Of a DNA stretch of 6,826 bases, positions 1 through 6,235 are shown one piece after another. Numbering within the stretch: the first letter of the stretch is position 1; every line of letters starts with the position of its first letter. The stretch covers positions 1 to 6,826 of the forward strand of contig CATVTM010000091.1 of assembly GCA_958346935.1 (NCBI GenBank), in the 5' to 3' direction. The notes under the pieces were generated by a model. It was given only the letters and a program-made list of their open reading frames with translations, was not told the DNA's origin and did no database searches. Made by a program: the position numbers and the translations under genes. The DNA is from an uncultured Collinsella sp. (GTDB lineage: Bacteria; Actinomycetota; Coriobacteriia; Coriobacteriales; Coriobacteriaceae).

Positions 1-29
1 CCGCGAGCATACATAGTTTCGTTGATCAT
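1..29 (-). CDS. 5' end of a probable PLP-dependent aminotransferase (class I/II), cut by the window edge
   Basis: Only the first ten codons are visible; they read MINETMYARG on the minus strand. A clear Shine-Dalgarno sequence, AAAGGGG (41-35), lies 5 nt before the ATG at 29-27, so the frame is very likely a real gene start. From memory, N-termini of the form MINExMYxxG, followed by a serine/arginine-rich stretch, are typical of a family of PLP-dependent aminotransferases common in gut Actinobacteria and Firmicutes. That family match is an inference from very few residues. The gene points the same way as ftsH but lies beyond a strong terminator (158-195) and a palindromic repeat, so it is probably transcribed separately. 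The part needed to confirm the family, including the PLP-binding lysine, is outside the window. Confidence 0.6.
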
Positions 30-34
30 CTGTT

Positions 35-59
35 CCCCTTTCGCATAGGCGCTATTGTA
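35..59 (-). promoter_or_regulatory. Ribosome binding site and possible -10 box of the leftmost gene
   Basis: On the minus strand a TACAAT hexamer (59-54) matches the sigma-A -10 consensus at five of six positions. It lies about 12 nt upstream of the AAAGGGG ribosome binding site (41-35). No convincing -35 box lies at 16-18 nt; that position (about 77-82) is only a few bases from the edge of the palindrome that starts at 88. The ribosome binding site is well supported, the -10 box only moderately. Confidence 0.4.
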
Positions 60-87
60 CGCTTTAGCTGAGCAAAGTGCCGCAGCA

Positions 88-151
88 ATGTTGATTGGGG
101 ACAGACTTAAATGCGTGAAAACGCTCATTTAAGTCTGTCCCCAATCAACAT
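88..151. repeat. 26-bp perfect inverted repeat, REP/MITE-like palindrome
   Basis: The left arm (88-113) and right arm (126-151) are perfect reverse complements over 26 bases; both contain the core GGGGACAGACTTAAATG in one orientation or the other. The 12-nt centre can add three more pairs (CGT 114-116 with ACG 121-123) around a GAAA tetraloop, with two bases (124-125) bulged. The element lies between the ftsH terminator and the start of the next gene. Neither side has a T-run, so it does not look like an intrinsic terminator. Long perfect palindromes of this kind fit repetitive extragenic palindromes mobilised by RAYT-type (IS200-like, Y1) transposases, or small non-autonomous elements. That assignment is an inference, since no transposase and no second copy lie in this window. 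Confidence 0.75.
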
Positions 152-157
152 ATCGCT

Positions 158-195
158 CAAAAGAAAGAGCCTCCACAGGTTTCCCCGCGGAGGCT
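158..195 (-). terminator. Intrinsic terminator of the tilS-hpt-ftsH cluster
   Basis: Just downstream of the ftsH stop, AGCCTCC on the minus strand (195-189) pairs with GGAGGCT (174-168). This gives a 7-bp, mostly GC stem with a 14-nt loop. It is followed by CTTTCTTTT (167-159), a U-rich tract in the transcript. Distance from the stop codon (about 14 nt) and orientation both fit termination of ftsH transcription. Confidence 0.8.
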
Positions 196-208
196 TTCGC
201 TACAAGAA

Positions 209-2347
209 CTATTTGTCGGCGTCGGTGTTGCCGTCAGCGTTGGCAGCATTGCCATCTCCGGCATCATCGGATGCGGCTTCGGCATCCTCCTGCATGGCCG
301 CCTGCGCAAAGGCCGCGGCATCAGCCGCCAACTCCTCCTCGCTCATGCGAAGCGAGCGCTTCTTGGTCGGCATGCCAGCCGCCTTGGCGTTGCGCTCCTC
401 CTTGGCCGCCAGGATATCGCCCTCGCGCTCAAGGTAAGCGTCCCACTTGTTGTCGAGCAGGGCGTTCACGGCGTCACCCTCGACGGTCTCGCGCTCAAGC
501 AGCACCTTGGCCATCAGATCGAGTTGATCGCGGCGGGCATCCAAAATCTCGACCGCACGACGATGGGCCTCACGCATAATGCGCTGGACCTCGATGTCGA
601 TGCGACGCGCCGTCTCCTCGGAGTAATCCTGGTGATCGGCATAGTCGCGACCCAGGAACACCTGATGCTGCGCCTCGCCAAACACTTGCGTGCCCAACTC
701 CTCGCTCATGCCCAAGCGCGTGACCATCTCGCGCGCCATCTTAGTCGCGCGCTCCAGATCGTTGCTCGCGCCCGACGTGATGTCGTCGCACATGAGCTCC
801 TCGGCAACGCGACCGCCCAAGAACACGGCGAGCTCGTCGAGCATCTCGTTCTTGGTCTTGAGGAAGTGATCCTCCTGCGGAAGCTGCAGTGTGTAGCCCA
901 GGGCCTGACCGCGGCTGACGGTCGAGATCTTATGAACCGGATCGGAATGCTCCAAGATGTGGCCCACCAGGGCGTGGCCGCTCTCATGGTAGGCAATCGT
1001 GGTGCGCTCGGCTTCGGTCATCACGCGACCCTTGCGTTGCGGTCCGGCAATCACGCGCTCCATCGACTCCTCGACCTCGTCCATCGAGATCACAGAACGA
1101 TGACGGCGAGCGGCCAGCAACGCAGACTCGTTGAGCAGGTTCGCCAAATCGGCACCAGTAAAGCCAACGGTCATCTGGGCTAGCTTCTCAAACTTAACGT
1201 CCTCGTCCATCGGCTTGTTCTCGGCATGCACGCGCAAGATCTGCTCGCGGCCCTTCACATCCGGACGGTCGACCGTAACCTGACGGTCAAAACGGCCGGG
1301 ACGCAGCAATGCCGGATCCAGGATGTCAGGACGGTTGGTCGCAGCGATCAGGATGACCGACTCGCTTTCCTCAAAGCCGTCCATCTCGACCAGCAGCTGG
1401 TTGAGCGTCTGCTCGCGCTCGTCGTGACCGCCGCCCAAGCCAGCTCCGCGCTGACGTCCCACGGCATCGATCTCGTCAATAAAGATGATTGACGGAGCCT
1501 GGGACTTGGCCTCCTTAAAAAGGTCGCGCACGCGGCTGGCGCCGACACCCACGAACATCTCGACAAAGTCGGAACCCGAGATGCTAAAGAACGGCACGCC
1601 CGCCTCGCCGGCAACGGCCTTGGCCAGCAGGGTTTTACCGGTACCCGGAGGGCCAACCAGCAACACGCCGCGCGGAATCTTGGCGCCCAGCTTGCGATAG
1701 CGGTCCGGATCGCTCAAAAAGTCGCGAATCTCCTCGAGCTCCTCGACTGCCTCGTCCACACCGGCAACATCCTCAAACTTGACCTTGGGGCGCGTTGCCT
1801 CGTTGGTCTTGGCGTTGGTCTTGCCAAACTGCATGTTCCTGTTGTTGGCGCCCATCATCTGGCGCATAAAGTAGAACATGATGGCGATCAGGGCGATCGT
1901 CGGAAGTACGCTCATCGCCAAGTCGCCCCAAAAATCGGGGTCATTGGTGTTGACGATGTACTTGGTATCGGGGTGCTCCGCCATAAGCTCGGCAAGCGAA
2001 TCGGAGCCGACATAGGTCGAGGAAAAGCTCTTGAGCTCGCTCGTGTCGCCCTTGTCCTTTTTCGTCTTCCAGTAATGACCCGTCACGCTTCCGTCCTGAA
2101 CCGTATAGGTCAGATCTTCGACGCGATCCTGCTTAATGGCGCTGACCATCTCGCTCGTCGCGAGCTTAACGGTATTGCTGGAGTTGGCAAAGCCGGAGCC
2201 CATGTTAAAGAAGGCGTAGCCCAGAAGCGCGCAAGCCAAAATAAAATACAGCCAGCCCGTACGCGTGGGCTTCTTGCCTCCGGGCATCCCCGGGATCTTA
2301 GGCTCCCGGGGAGTCTGGGAATTGTTATCGTTACGGTCGTCGGGCAT
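209..2347 (-). CDS. ftsH: ATP-dependent zinc metalloprotease FtsH
   Basis: FtsH is a membrane-anchored hexameric AAA+ protease that unfolds and degrades misfolded or short-lived membrane and cytosolic proteins. The 712-residue protein has a short cytosolic N-terminus, a first membrane segment at about 32-49, an extracytoplasmic domain at about 50-140 and a second membrane segment at about 143-162. The AAA+ module shows Walker A GPPGTGKT (232-239), a pore loop with Phe265-Val-Gly, Walker B IIFIDE (287-292) and the second region of homology [20 protein letters not shown] (336-355) with arginine fingers Arg349 and Arg352. The M41 peptidase has HESGH (454-458), with His454 and His458 as zinc ligands and Glu455 as catalytic base; Asp530 in SGASND is the likely third ligand. 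All key residues are present. The last 45 or so residues form an Ala/Asp/Glu-rich, probably disordered tail, making the protein somewhat longer than the roughly 610-650 residues typical of many bacterial FtsH. Its ATG lies one base after the hpt stop, which suggests translational coupling. Confidence 0.98.
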   Translation of the reverse strand: MPDDRNDNNSQTPREPKIPGMPGGKKPTRTGWLYFILACALLGYAFFNMGSGFANSSNTVKLATSEMVSAIKQDRVEDLTYTVQDGSVTGHYWKTKKDKGDTSELKSFSSTYVGSDSLAELMAEHPDTKYIVNTNDPDFWGDLAMSVLPTIALIAIMFYFMRQMMGANNRNMQFGKTNAKTNEATRPKVKFEDVAGVDEAVEELEEIRDFLSDPDRYRKLGAKIPRGVLLVGPPGTGKTLLAKAVAGEAGVPFFSISGSDFVEMFVGVGASRVRDLFKEAKSQAPSIIFIDEIDAVGRQRGAGLGGGHDEREQTLNQLLVEMDGFEESESVILIAATNRPDILDPALLRPGRFDRQVTVDRPDVKGREQILRVHAENKPMDEDVKFEKLAQMTVGFTGADLANLLNESALLAARRHRSVISMDEVEESMERVIAGPQRKGRVMTEAERTTIAYHESGHALVGHILEHSDPVHKISTVSRGQALGYTLQLPQEDHFLKTKNEMLDELAVFLGGRVAEELMCDDITSGASNDLERATKMAREMVTRLGMSEELGTQVFGEAQHQVFLGRDYADHQDYSEETARRIDIEVQRIMREAHRRAVEILDARRDQLDLMAKVLLERETVEGDAVNALLDNKWDAYLEREGDILAAKEERNAKAAGMPTKKRSLRMSEEELAADAAAFAQAAMQEDAEAASDDAGDGNAANADGNTDADK

Positions 2348-2364
2348 CTTACGAATAAACCTCC
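2345..2364 (-). promoter_or_regulatory. ftsH ribosome binding site inside the end of hpt
   Basis: GGAGG (2364-2360) lies within the last codons of hpt, 12 nt before the ftsH ATG (2347-2345). This is longer than the usual 5-9 nt. The hpt stop TAA (2351-2349) falls inside this spacer, one base before the ATG. Ribosomes ending hpt could therefore restart on ftsH, which would keep the two products in proportion. Confidence 0.6.
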
Positions 2365-2897
2365 GGTTTCAAAATGCCCAGATACGGAAGGTTACGATAG
2401 CGCTCGGCATAGTCGAGGCCGTAGCCCACCACAAAGGCATCGGGGCAATGGGTTCCAACATACTTGGGCGTGACGGCCGAGGTACGGTCCTCAACGTCCT
2501 TCCATAGGAAGGCGGCGACCTCCAGAGAAGCGGGCTTACGGCTCTCGAGGTTCTTCATCAGGTACTTGAGCGTCAGCCCCGAGTCCAGAATGTCCTCGAC
2601 GATCAGCACGTCGCGACCACGGATGTCGATATCCAGGTCCTTAATGATACGCACGATGCCCGAAGACTTCACACCGTCGCCATAGCTCGAAACAGCCATG
2701 AAATCGATGTTGGTCGGCAGCTCGATCTTGCGCATCAGGTCGCCCATAAAGACCACGGCGCCGCGCAGGACCGCAATCAGCACCAGATCCTTACCCGCAT
2801 AGTCGCGCGTAATCTCCTCGCCCAGGCGAGAGACGATACCGTCGATATCCTCCTGCGTAAACAGAACCTTCTCGATATCCGGATGTTGAGAAGCCAT
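2349..2897 (-). CDS. hpt: Hypoxanthine phosphoribosyltransferase
   Basis: This cytosolic purine-salvage enzyme joins hypoxanthine (and often guanine) to PRPP, giving IMP or GMP and pyrophosphate. The 182-residue length is normal for bacterial Hpt. The PRPP-binding motif VLIVEDILDSG is at 97-107, with the acidic pair Glu101-Asp102 and Asp105 as the probable catalytic base by homology to the human enzyme. Lys133 in FLWKD matches the purine-contacting lysine, and FVVGYGLDYAERYRNLPYLG (155-174) is the usual C-terminal base- and Mg-binding region. LRGA (44-47) is the PPi loop. The ATG is preceded by AAAGGG five bases upstream, supporting this start. It lies between tilS and ftsH, a gene order seen in many Gram-positive bacteria. 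Whether it also accepts guanine cannot be told from the sequence. Confidence 0.96.
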   Translation of the reverse strand: MASQHPDIEKVLFTQEDIDGIVSRLGEEITRDYAGKDLVLIAVLRGAVVFMGDLMRKIELPTNIDFMAVSSYGDGVKSSGIVRIIKDLDIDIRGRDVLIVEDILDSGLTLKYLMKNLESRKPASLEVAAFLWKDVEDRTSAVTPKYVGTHCPDAFVVGYGLDYAERYRNLPYLGILKPEVYS

Positions 2898-2954
2898 GAC
2901 AACCCTTTCTTGTGCTTAATCGCCCACGCACCGCCGCATGGACGCGAACTACAC

Positions 2955-2963
2955 ATTCTAGCA
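2955..2963 (-). promoter_or_regulatory. Possible extended -10 promoter for hpt-ftsH
   Basis: On the minus strand TGCTAGAAT (2963-2955) is an extended -10 element: the TGn motif followed by TAGAAT, five of six matches to TATAAT. No good -35 lies at 17 nt, which extended -10 promoters can tolerate. Transcription would start near 2948, about 50 nt before the hpt ATG. The 148-bp gap after tilS leaves room for such a promoter. It would let hpt and ftsH be expressed independently of tilS. Confidence 0.45.
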
Positions 2964-2985
2964 GCGCACGGGGTATATTTTCCAG

Positions 2986-3006
2986 CCCGCGCACCATCAG
3001 CGCGGG
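2986..3006. other. GC-only hairpin in the tilS-hpt gap
   Basis: CCCGCGC (2986-2992) and GCGCGGG (3000-3006) are perfect inverted repeats of seven G/C pairs around a 7-nt loop. On the minus strand it falls 40 nt after the tilS stop and 23 nt before the possible hpt -10 box. Read on the minus strand it is followed by CTGGAAAATATA, which has no T-run, so it is not a standard intrinsic terminator. It might weaken read-through from tilS, protect the tilS mRNA 3' end, or be a binding site. Confidence 0.4.
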
Positions 3007-3045
3007 AATACCGTCAACGCCGCACAGAAAAGCTGGCGCGAGGGG

Positions 3046-4587
3046 CTAATCCGCGTCGACCACGCGAAGCAGATAGGCCACGCGCGTCGCCGCCGTGCAC
3101 TTAAAACGTTCGTCCGCGCGAACGCCCGCGACCCATACTACGGCACCTCCCGGAGCCGTCCTCACCATGGGCACGCCGGCGCGCTCGGAAACGGGAATGC
3201 GAGCCTCACCTAGCAAGTCGGATACTTTCTTGCTTCGGCCACTCATCCCTAACGGGCACATCACGTCCCCCGGTGTGGGACCGTCCACCCACAGGCGCGC
3301 CAATCGCGCCTCGGCGGGAATCTCCCCACGCGAGCCCGCCAGGATCCGCTCGCTATCGCTGTCGGCAAAACCCAGGGCAGCCGCGTCTACCAAAGCTGTC
3401 GCTTCCCCGGCAGCCGCAAGCTCACGGGCGCGGCGCACGATATCGCATCCCGGCTCAACGACCATCGGTTCTGTGACCAGCATACGTCCCCCGCCCAACG
3501 GCAAGCGACCGGGCACGGTAACCCAGTCCGCGACCAAGCCCTCGCGAGCCACCGGCGCCTTAAACGCCAGCATGCCAAACTCAACGCGTGCGTCAATTCC
3601 CGCCGGCAGTGTGACCGAACCCGAGTCTTCGGCGACACAGGCGAGCACGCGCTCCACATGCCGCATCTCGGGACGAGCGTCCGGATCGATTCGTTTGATC
3701 GCCAGTCGCACGATGCGCCGCGCGATTACCACCTCAGCCGCGGCCAGTCGACGAGCGTCAAGGACCAGTGCACCCGCCGCCTCCTTACGCAGGCAGCTTC
3801 GGAACGCCTGTGCCGACAGCTGGGATAGAAACGCATCTTCGTCACCCAAGATCTCACAGGCGGCGCCAATCGTCTTGCACACGCTCGCATTACGCCGTGC
3901 CACCACTGGCATTACCCGATGGCGCACGTAGTTTCGCAGATACGAGACATCCTCATTGCTCTCATCTTCACGCCACGGCTGACCATGTACCTGTAGATAG
4001 CCCACGAGCTCGCCATGAGTTAGGTCGAGCAAGGGGCGCACCACGATATTCCTTCGACGGGGGATGCTCGAAAGCCCAGCCGGGCCCGACCCCTTAATGG
4101 CGTTCATCAAAAATGTTTCCGCGCGGTCCGAAGAGGTATGGGCAGTACAGATGCGCGCCGCCGTTCTCGGCGCCCCCGTCTTGGCACATAGTTCGCGAAC
4201 ATATCTTCGCGCCGCGGCATAACGCACCTCACGCGCCGCCGCCTCGATATTTCCCGACTCCTCATCAAAATAAGCATGTTCGACACACAACGGTAGACCA
4301 TATTGCGCGCAGAGCTCGCGCACAAAGGCCTCATCGCCATCGGACGCCTCACCACGCAGATGATGATTTACATGCAGTACGTGCAGTCGCTCGCGCGCGA
4401 TGGGGGCCACACCACGCCCATCCAGAATATCCAGCTTTGATGTGCAAGCCATAAGGAGCAGCGCCGTCGAGTCCGCACCGCCTGATACCATGAGCACTAC
4501 GGGGGCAGCGGTCTGCCGCGTTGCCAGAACGTTCTTATCCGTCCTCGGCGCGGCATGATGTCCATAGTGCTGAGATACCGTTGGCAT
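3046..4587 (-). CDS. tilS: tRNA(Ile)-lysidine synthetase TilS
   Basis: TilS uses ATP and lysine to convert the wobble cytidine of the CAU anticodon of tRNA-Ile2 to lysidine, so that the tRNA reads AUA and is charged with isoleucine. It is normally essential. The 513-residue protein has the N-type ATP-pyrophosphatase PP-loop SGGADS at 35-40, HVNHHLRG (72-79) and the family motif AHTSSDRAET at 149-158 with His150, Asp154 and Glu157. KGSGPAGL (165-172) and the RPLLDLT segment (184-190) follow. The C-terminal substrate-binding domain includes TPGDVMCPLGMSGRSKK (438-454) and ends with VWVAGVRADERF (484-495). The protein is full length. The start is supported by AGGAGG six bases upstream of the ATG. 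The N-terminal stretch before the PP-loop (34 residues) is a little longer than in many homologues. The first Asp of the common HxxDDxxET motif is Ser153 here; by my recollection this position varies in the family. Confidence 0.96.
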   Translation of the reverse strand: MPTVSQHYGHHAAPRTDKNVLATRQTAAPVVLMVSGGADSTALLLMACTSKLDILDGRGVAPIARERLHVLHVNHHLRGEASDGDEAFVRELCAQYGLPLCVEHAYFDEESGNIEAAAREVRYAAARRYVRELCAKTGAPRTAARICTAHTSSDRAETFLMNAIKGSGPAGLSSIPRRRNIVVRPLLDLTHGELVGYLQVHGQPWREDESNEDVSYLRNYVRHRVMPVVARRNASVCKTIGAACEILGDEDAFLSQLSAQAFRSCLRKEAAGALVLDARRLAAAEVVIARRIVRLAIKRIDPDARPEMRHVERVLACVAEDSGSVTLPAGIDARVEFGMLAFKAPVAREGLVADWVTVPGRLPLGGGRMLVTEPMVVEPGCDIVRRARELAAAGEATALVDAAALGFADSDSERILAGSRGEIPAEARLARLWVDGPTPGDVMCPLGMSGRSKKVSDLLGEARIPVSERAGVPMVRTAPGGAVVWVAGVRADERFKCTAATRVAYLLRVVDAD

Positions 4588-4615
4588 TCGCTTCCTCCTC
4601 TATTCGTCCGCACTC

Positions 4616-4621
4616 ATTGTA
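4616..4621 (-). promoter_or_regulatory. Possible -10 box of tilS in the 48-bp divergent gap
   Basis: TACAAT on the minus strand (4621-4616) matches the -10 consensus at five of six positions and would place the transcription start about 20 nt before the tilS ATG, with AGGAGG (4599-4594) between. No clear -35 is visible; the expected position already lies in the first codons of the divergent hydrolase gene. The hydrolase has no obvious promoter of its own in the gap. A weak TATCCT (4620-4625) on the plus strand overlaps this box. Confidence 0.4.
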
Positions 4622-4635
4622 TCCTTTGGAATCTT

Positions 4636-5445
4636 ATGTCTCGCCTGCACCTTCATATCCTCGGCAGCGGCTCAAAAGGCAACTGCGCACTCGTCGAGGG
4701 GCCTCAGGGGCTCATCATGATCGATAACGGCCTGTCCCGCCGCGAGACACTTAAACGCATGGCGGAGCTTGGCCTCTCGGCAGACGACGTCGCCGCTCTT
4801 GTAATCACTCATGAGCATGGAGACCATATCAAGGGGCTCGATGTATGGTGCAAGCACTGGCATGGTCCCCTCTTTGCCAGTAGGGACACCCTTTCATGCA
4901 AAGAAAACCTCGCGCACCTGCCCGTGGAGGAATTTGACCCCGGCGACACACTCCCCATTGCCGGCATCCAGGTACAAACCTACTCAACATCGCACGATGT
5001 CATCAATCCTGTCGGCTATCGATTCAATGCTCTCGATGATTCCATTGGGTTTGCCACCGACACCGGAGAGTTGTCGAGCAAGGCCATAGGCATCCTCAAA
5101 GACTGTCGAGTTCTCGCGCTCGAAAGCAACCACGATGTAACTATGTTGCGCGAAGGACCGTACCCCCGCTTTCTTCAGGAGCGCATCCTGTCCACAAAGG
5201 GGCATCTCTCCAACAACCAAGCCGCCGAAGCCGCGCGAGAACTTGTTACCGATCGCACAGAACAGCTCATCGCCATGCACATCAGCCAGGACAATAATCG
5301 CCCAAGCCTTACCGTCAAAAGCTATGCCAACGCGCTTGATGCAAGTTTCGATGATGAACTCGGCAGCTCAGCCACCTGTCTTCAAGGGCCACGGAAGCTC
5401 TCGATACGCCCTGCAAGTCAGTATCAACCGACAACTATTCAATAG
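4636..5445 (+). CDS. MBL-fold metallo-hydrolase, YycJ/WalJ-type
   Basis: This is a cytosolic metallo-beta-lactamase-fold protein of 269 residues. The start region MSRLHLHILGSGSKGNC is typical of the YycJ/WalJ family. The metal-binding motif THEHGDH spans 58-64 (His59, His61, Asp63, His64). Further likely ligands are His120 in STSHD, Asp142 in FATDTG and His215 in MHISQDNNRP. The family signatures LESNHD (162-167) and GHLSNNQAA (189-197) are intact. YycJ-type proteins are thought to be nucleases or phosphodiesterases; in Firmicutes the gene sits with the WalKR two-component system, which is absent here, so that role should not be carried over. The ATG at 4636 is chosen because homologues begin right at the GSGSKGN strand. 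An in-frame ATG at 4555 would overlap the start of divergent tilS. The Shine-Dalgarno is weak (GGA at 4628-4630), so expression may be low. No signal peptide or membrane segment is seen. Confidence 0.92.
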   Translation: MSRLHLHILGSGSKGNCALVEGPQGLIMIDNGLSRRETLKRMAELGLSADDVAALVITHEHGDHIKGLDVWCKHWHGPLFASRDTLSCKENLAHLPVEEFDPGDTLPIAGIQVQTYSTSHDVINPVGYRFNALDDSIGFATDTGELSSKAIGILKDCRVLALESNHDVTMLREGPYPRFLQERILSTKGHLSNNQAAEAARELVTDRTEQLIAMHISQDNNRPSLTVKSYANALDASFDDELGSSATCLQGPRKLSIRPASQYQPTTIQ

Positions 5446-5457
5446 CCCACTCAAGAC

Positions 5458-5494
5458 AAAAAAAGGGGGCTGGGAATCACTTCCCAGCCCCCTT
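5458..5494. terminator. Shared terminator between the convergent hydrolase and hsp20 genes
   Basis: A perfect 14-bp stem (5463-5476 with 5481-5494) closes on a TCAC tetraloop. Seven A residues (5458-5464) precede it, which is a U-tract for minus-strand transcripts, so it is a strong terminator for hsp20, whose stop is about 30 nt away. On the plus strand it begins 17 nt after the hydrolase stop and is followed only by TTAATTC; termination of the hydrolase is likely but should be weaker. The single hairpin appears to serve both convergent genes. Confidence 0.9.
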
Positions 5495-5526
5495 AATTCA
5501 TACTCTCGATTGAAGCAGAGCCATCG

Positions 5527-5958
5527 TTAGTCGATAGAAATCTTCGTGACGTTCTTCTTCTCGACAATCTTGGGAACCGTAACGGTCAGGATGCCGTCAG
5601 CATACTTAGCCGAAAGGCCCTCGCTCGAAGCGTCCTTCAGATACACGCCGCGCGTCGCGCTGTACGAGCCGAACTCCTTCTGGAGGAAGTTCTTGCCCTC
5701 GTTTTCGGCGCTCTCCTCGACGTTCACACTGATCGACAGGCGACCCTCATTGAGCTCGACGTCGATGTCATCCTTGGCGACACCGGTAAGATACGCCTTG
5801 ACCTCGTAGCCATCACCCTTGTCCTCAACGTCAACGGGGAACGCCTTGGAGGCAATCGAGCTATTCGCCAGGTCGGTCATGTCATCAAACAAATCGAACA
5901 GCGAACTTGCAGAAGGACGGACGCCAAAAACCGAACGATAAGGAACCATGCTTGCCAT
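5527..5958 (-). CDS. hsp20: Small heat-shock protein, Hsp20/alpha-crystallin family
   Basis: Small heat-shock proteins are ATP-independent holdases that form oligomers and keep unfolding proteins soluble until the DnaK system refolds them. With the start chosen here the protein has 143 residues. It has an N-terminal arm with SSLFDLFDDM (18-27), an alpha-crystallin domain from about Pro41 (FPVDVED) to Pro129, and the family signature AKYADGILTVTVPK at 117-130. A C-terminal tail ends in Ile140-Ser-Ile142, the I-x-I motif that docks onto neighbouring subunits. The start is set at the ATG at 5958-5956 because AGGAG (5971-5967) lies 8 nt upstream. An in-frame ATG eleven codons earlier (5991) has a poorer ribosome binding site and would put AGGAG inside the gene. 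It is probably transcribed alone, ending at the hairpin at 5458-5494. Its upstream region holds a hairpin over the ribosome binding site and an AT-rich inverted repeat. Confidence 0.96.
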   Translation of the reverse strand: MASMVPYRSVFGVRPSASSLFDLFDDMTDLANSSIASKAFPVDVEDKGDGYEVKAYLTGVAKDDIDVELNEGRLSISVNVEESAENEGKNFLQKEFGSYSATRGVYLKDASSEGLSAKYADGILTVTVPKIVEKKNVTKISID

Positions 5959-5966
5959 GTTTACCA

Positions 5967-5979
5967 CTCCTTGTAAGGA
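5967..5979 (-). promoter_or_regulatory. hsp20 ribosome binding site within a small hairpin (possible RNA thermometer)
   Basis: In the hsp20 transcript, TCCT (5979-5976) can pair with AGGA (5971-5968) around a UACA loop, covering most of the AGGAG ribosome binding site. A competing pairing of ACTC, about ten bases further upstream, with GAGT at the site would also hide it. The stem is short (4 bp), so it would melt easily. RNA thermometers on small heat-shock genes are well known, but this one does not match ROSE or fourU patterns and remains a suggestion. Confidence 0.35.
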
Positions 5980-6024
5980 CTGCCGAGTCATCTTCTAGGT
6001 GACTGGGACTTCTTTTGACGCTCT

Positions 6025-6053
6025 TATATATGCCCACCCAGTGCCCATATATA
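6025..6053. promoter_or_regulatory. AT-rich inverted repeat upstream of hsp20, possible operator or promoter region
   Basis: TATATATG (6025-6032) and CATATATA (6046-6053) are perfect 8-bp inverted repeats separated by 13 nt. The repeat lies about 65-95 nt before the hsp20 start. The minus strand of the left arm contains TATAAG (6028-6023), a plausible -10 box, so a protein bound to the repeat would cover the hsp20 promoter. The two half-site centres are about two helical turns apart, which fits a dimeric regulator. It matches neither CIRCE (TTAGCACTC-N9-GAGTGCTAA) nor HAIR (CTTGAGT-N7-ACTCAAG). Confidence 0.4.
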
Positions 6054-6136
6054 CATCGACTATAAAGTTTTTTGAGTCCAGTACTATAAGCATATCTAAG
6101 TGTGTATGACTCAGGTCTTAGTAAGGTTAAGGTTCC

Positions 6137-6166
6137 TTGAACCAGAGCTTAAATAAGAAGTATGTT
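6137..6166 (+). promoter_or_regulatory. Candidate promoter for the leader frame and tail-anchored protein gene
   Basis: TTGAAC (6137-6142) and TATGTT (6161-6166) are separated by 18 nt; each matches four of six positions of the sigma-A consensus. Transcription would begin near 6173, just before the ribosome binding site of the short leader frame. The -35 overlaps a small perfect hairpin, GGTTC-CTT-GAACC (6131-6143), which could be a regulator site or chance. Several other AT-rich hexamers lie nearby, so this is a best guess. Confidence 0.3.
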
Positions 6167-6194
6167 CGCAGCTACAAATAACAAGGGGCTTACA

Positions 6195-6227
6195 ATGAGC
6201 GCGTACACGTTGTTGGTAACGAGCTAA
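6195..6227 (+). CDS. Possible 10-residue leader peptide upstream of the tail-anchored protein
   Basis: The frame encodes MSAYTLLVTS and stops at TAA (6225-6227). AAGGGG (6183-6188) lies 6 nt before its ATG, a better ribosome binding site than that of the following gene. Its stop codon overlaps the following gene's AAAGGG (6226-6231), and the next ATG (6236) is 8 nt on, in a different frame. Terminating ribosomes would thus sit on or next to the downstream ribosome binding site, suggesting translational coupling or control. The peptide has no run of a single amino acid such as amino-acid attenuators show. It may be chance; the strong ribosome binding site is the main argument. Confidence 0.4.
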   Translation: MSAYTLLVTS

Positions 6228-6235
6228 AGGGCATC

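Noticed and set aside
111..437. Plus-strand open frame starting inside the palindrome
   Set aside because: Its ATG is part of the inverted repeat and the rest runs antisense to the ftsH tail and terminator; no ribosome binding site.
524..1183. Long plus-strand open frame opposite ftsH
   Set aside because: It lies entirely antisense to well-conserved FtsH catalytic regions, has no ribosome binding site or recognisable domain, and is the expected by-product of GC-rich codon use.
3095..3931. Long plus-strand open frame opposite tilS (278 codons)
   Set aside because: It mirrors tilS codons, is rich in Arg/Ser/Pro/Ala of low complexity, and shows no family motif; TilS on the other strand is certain.
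4555..4635. In-frame upstream start for the MBL hydrolase
   Set aside because: It would overlap the divergent tilS start and add 27 residues not expected in the family, which begins just before the GSGSKGN strand.
5959..5991. In-frame upstream start for Hsp20 (MTRQSLQGVVN extension)
   Set aside because: The AGGAG ribosome binding site would then be inside the gene, and the upstream ATG has only a weak AGAAG before it.
6072..6113. TGAGTC and GACTCA half-sites as a HAIR-like heat-shock operator
   Set aside because: The spacing (29 nt) and flanks do not fit HAIR (CTTGAGT-N7-ACTCAAG), and no CIRCE element is visible either.
6191..6196. TACAAT as the -10 box for the tail-anchored protein gene
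   Set aside because: It lacks a -35 at suitable distance and overlaps the ATG of the short leader frame; a promoter further upstream fits better.
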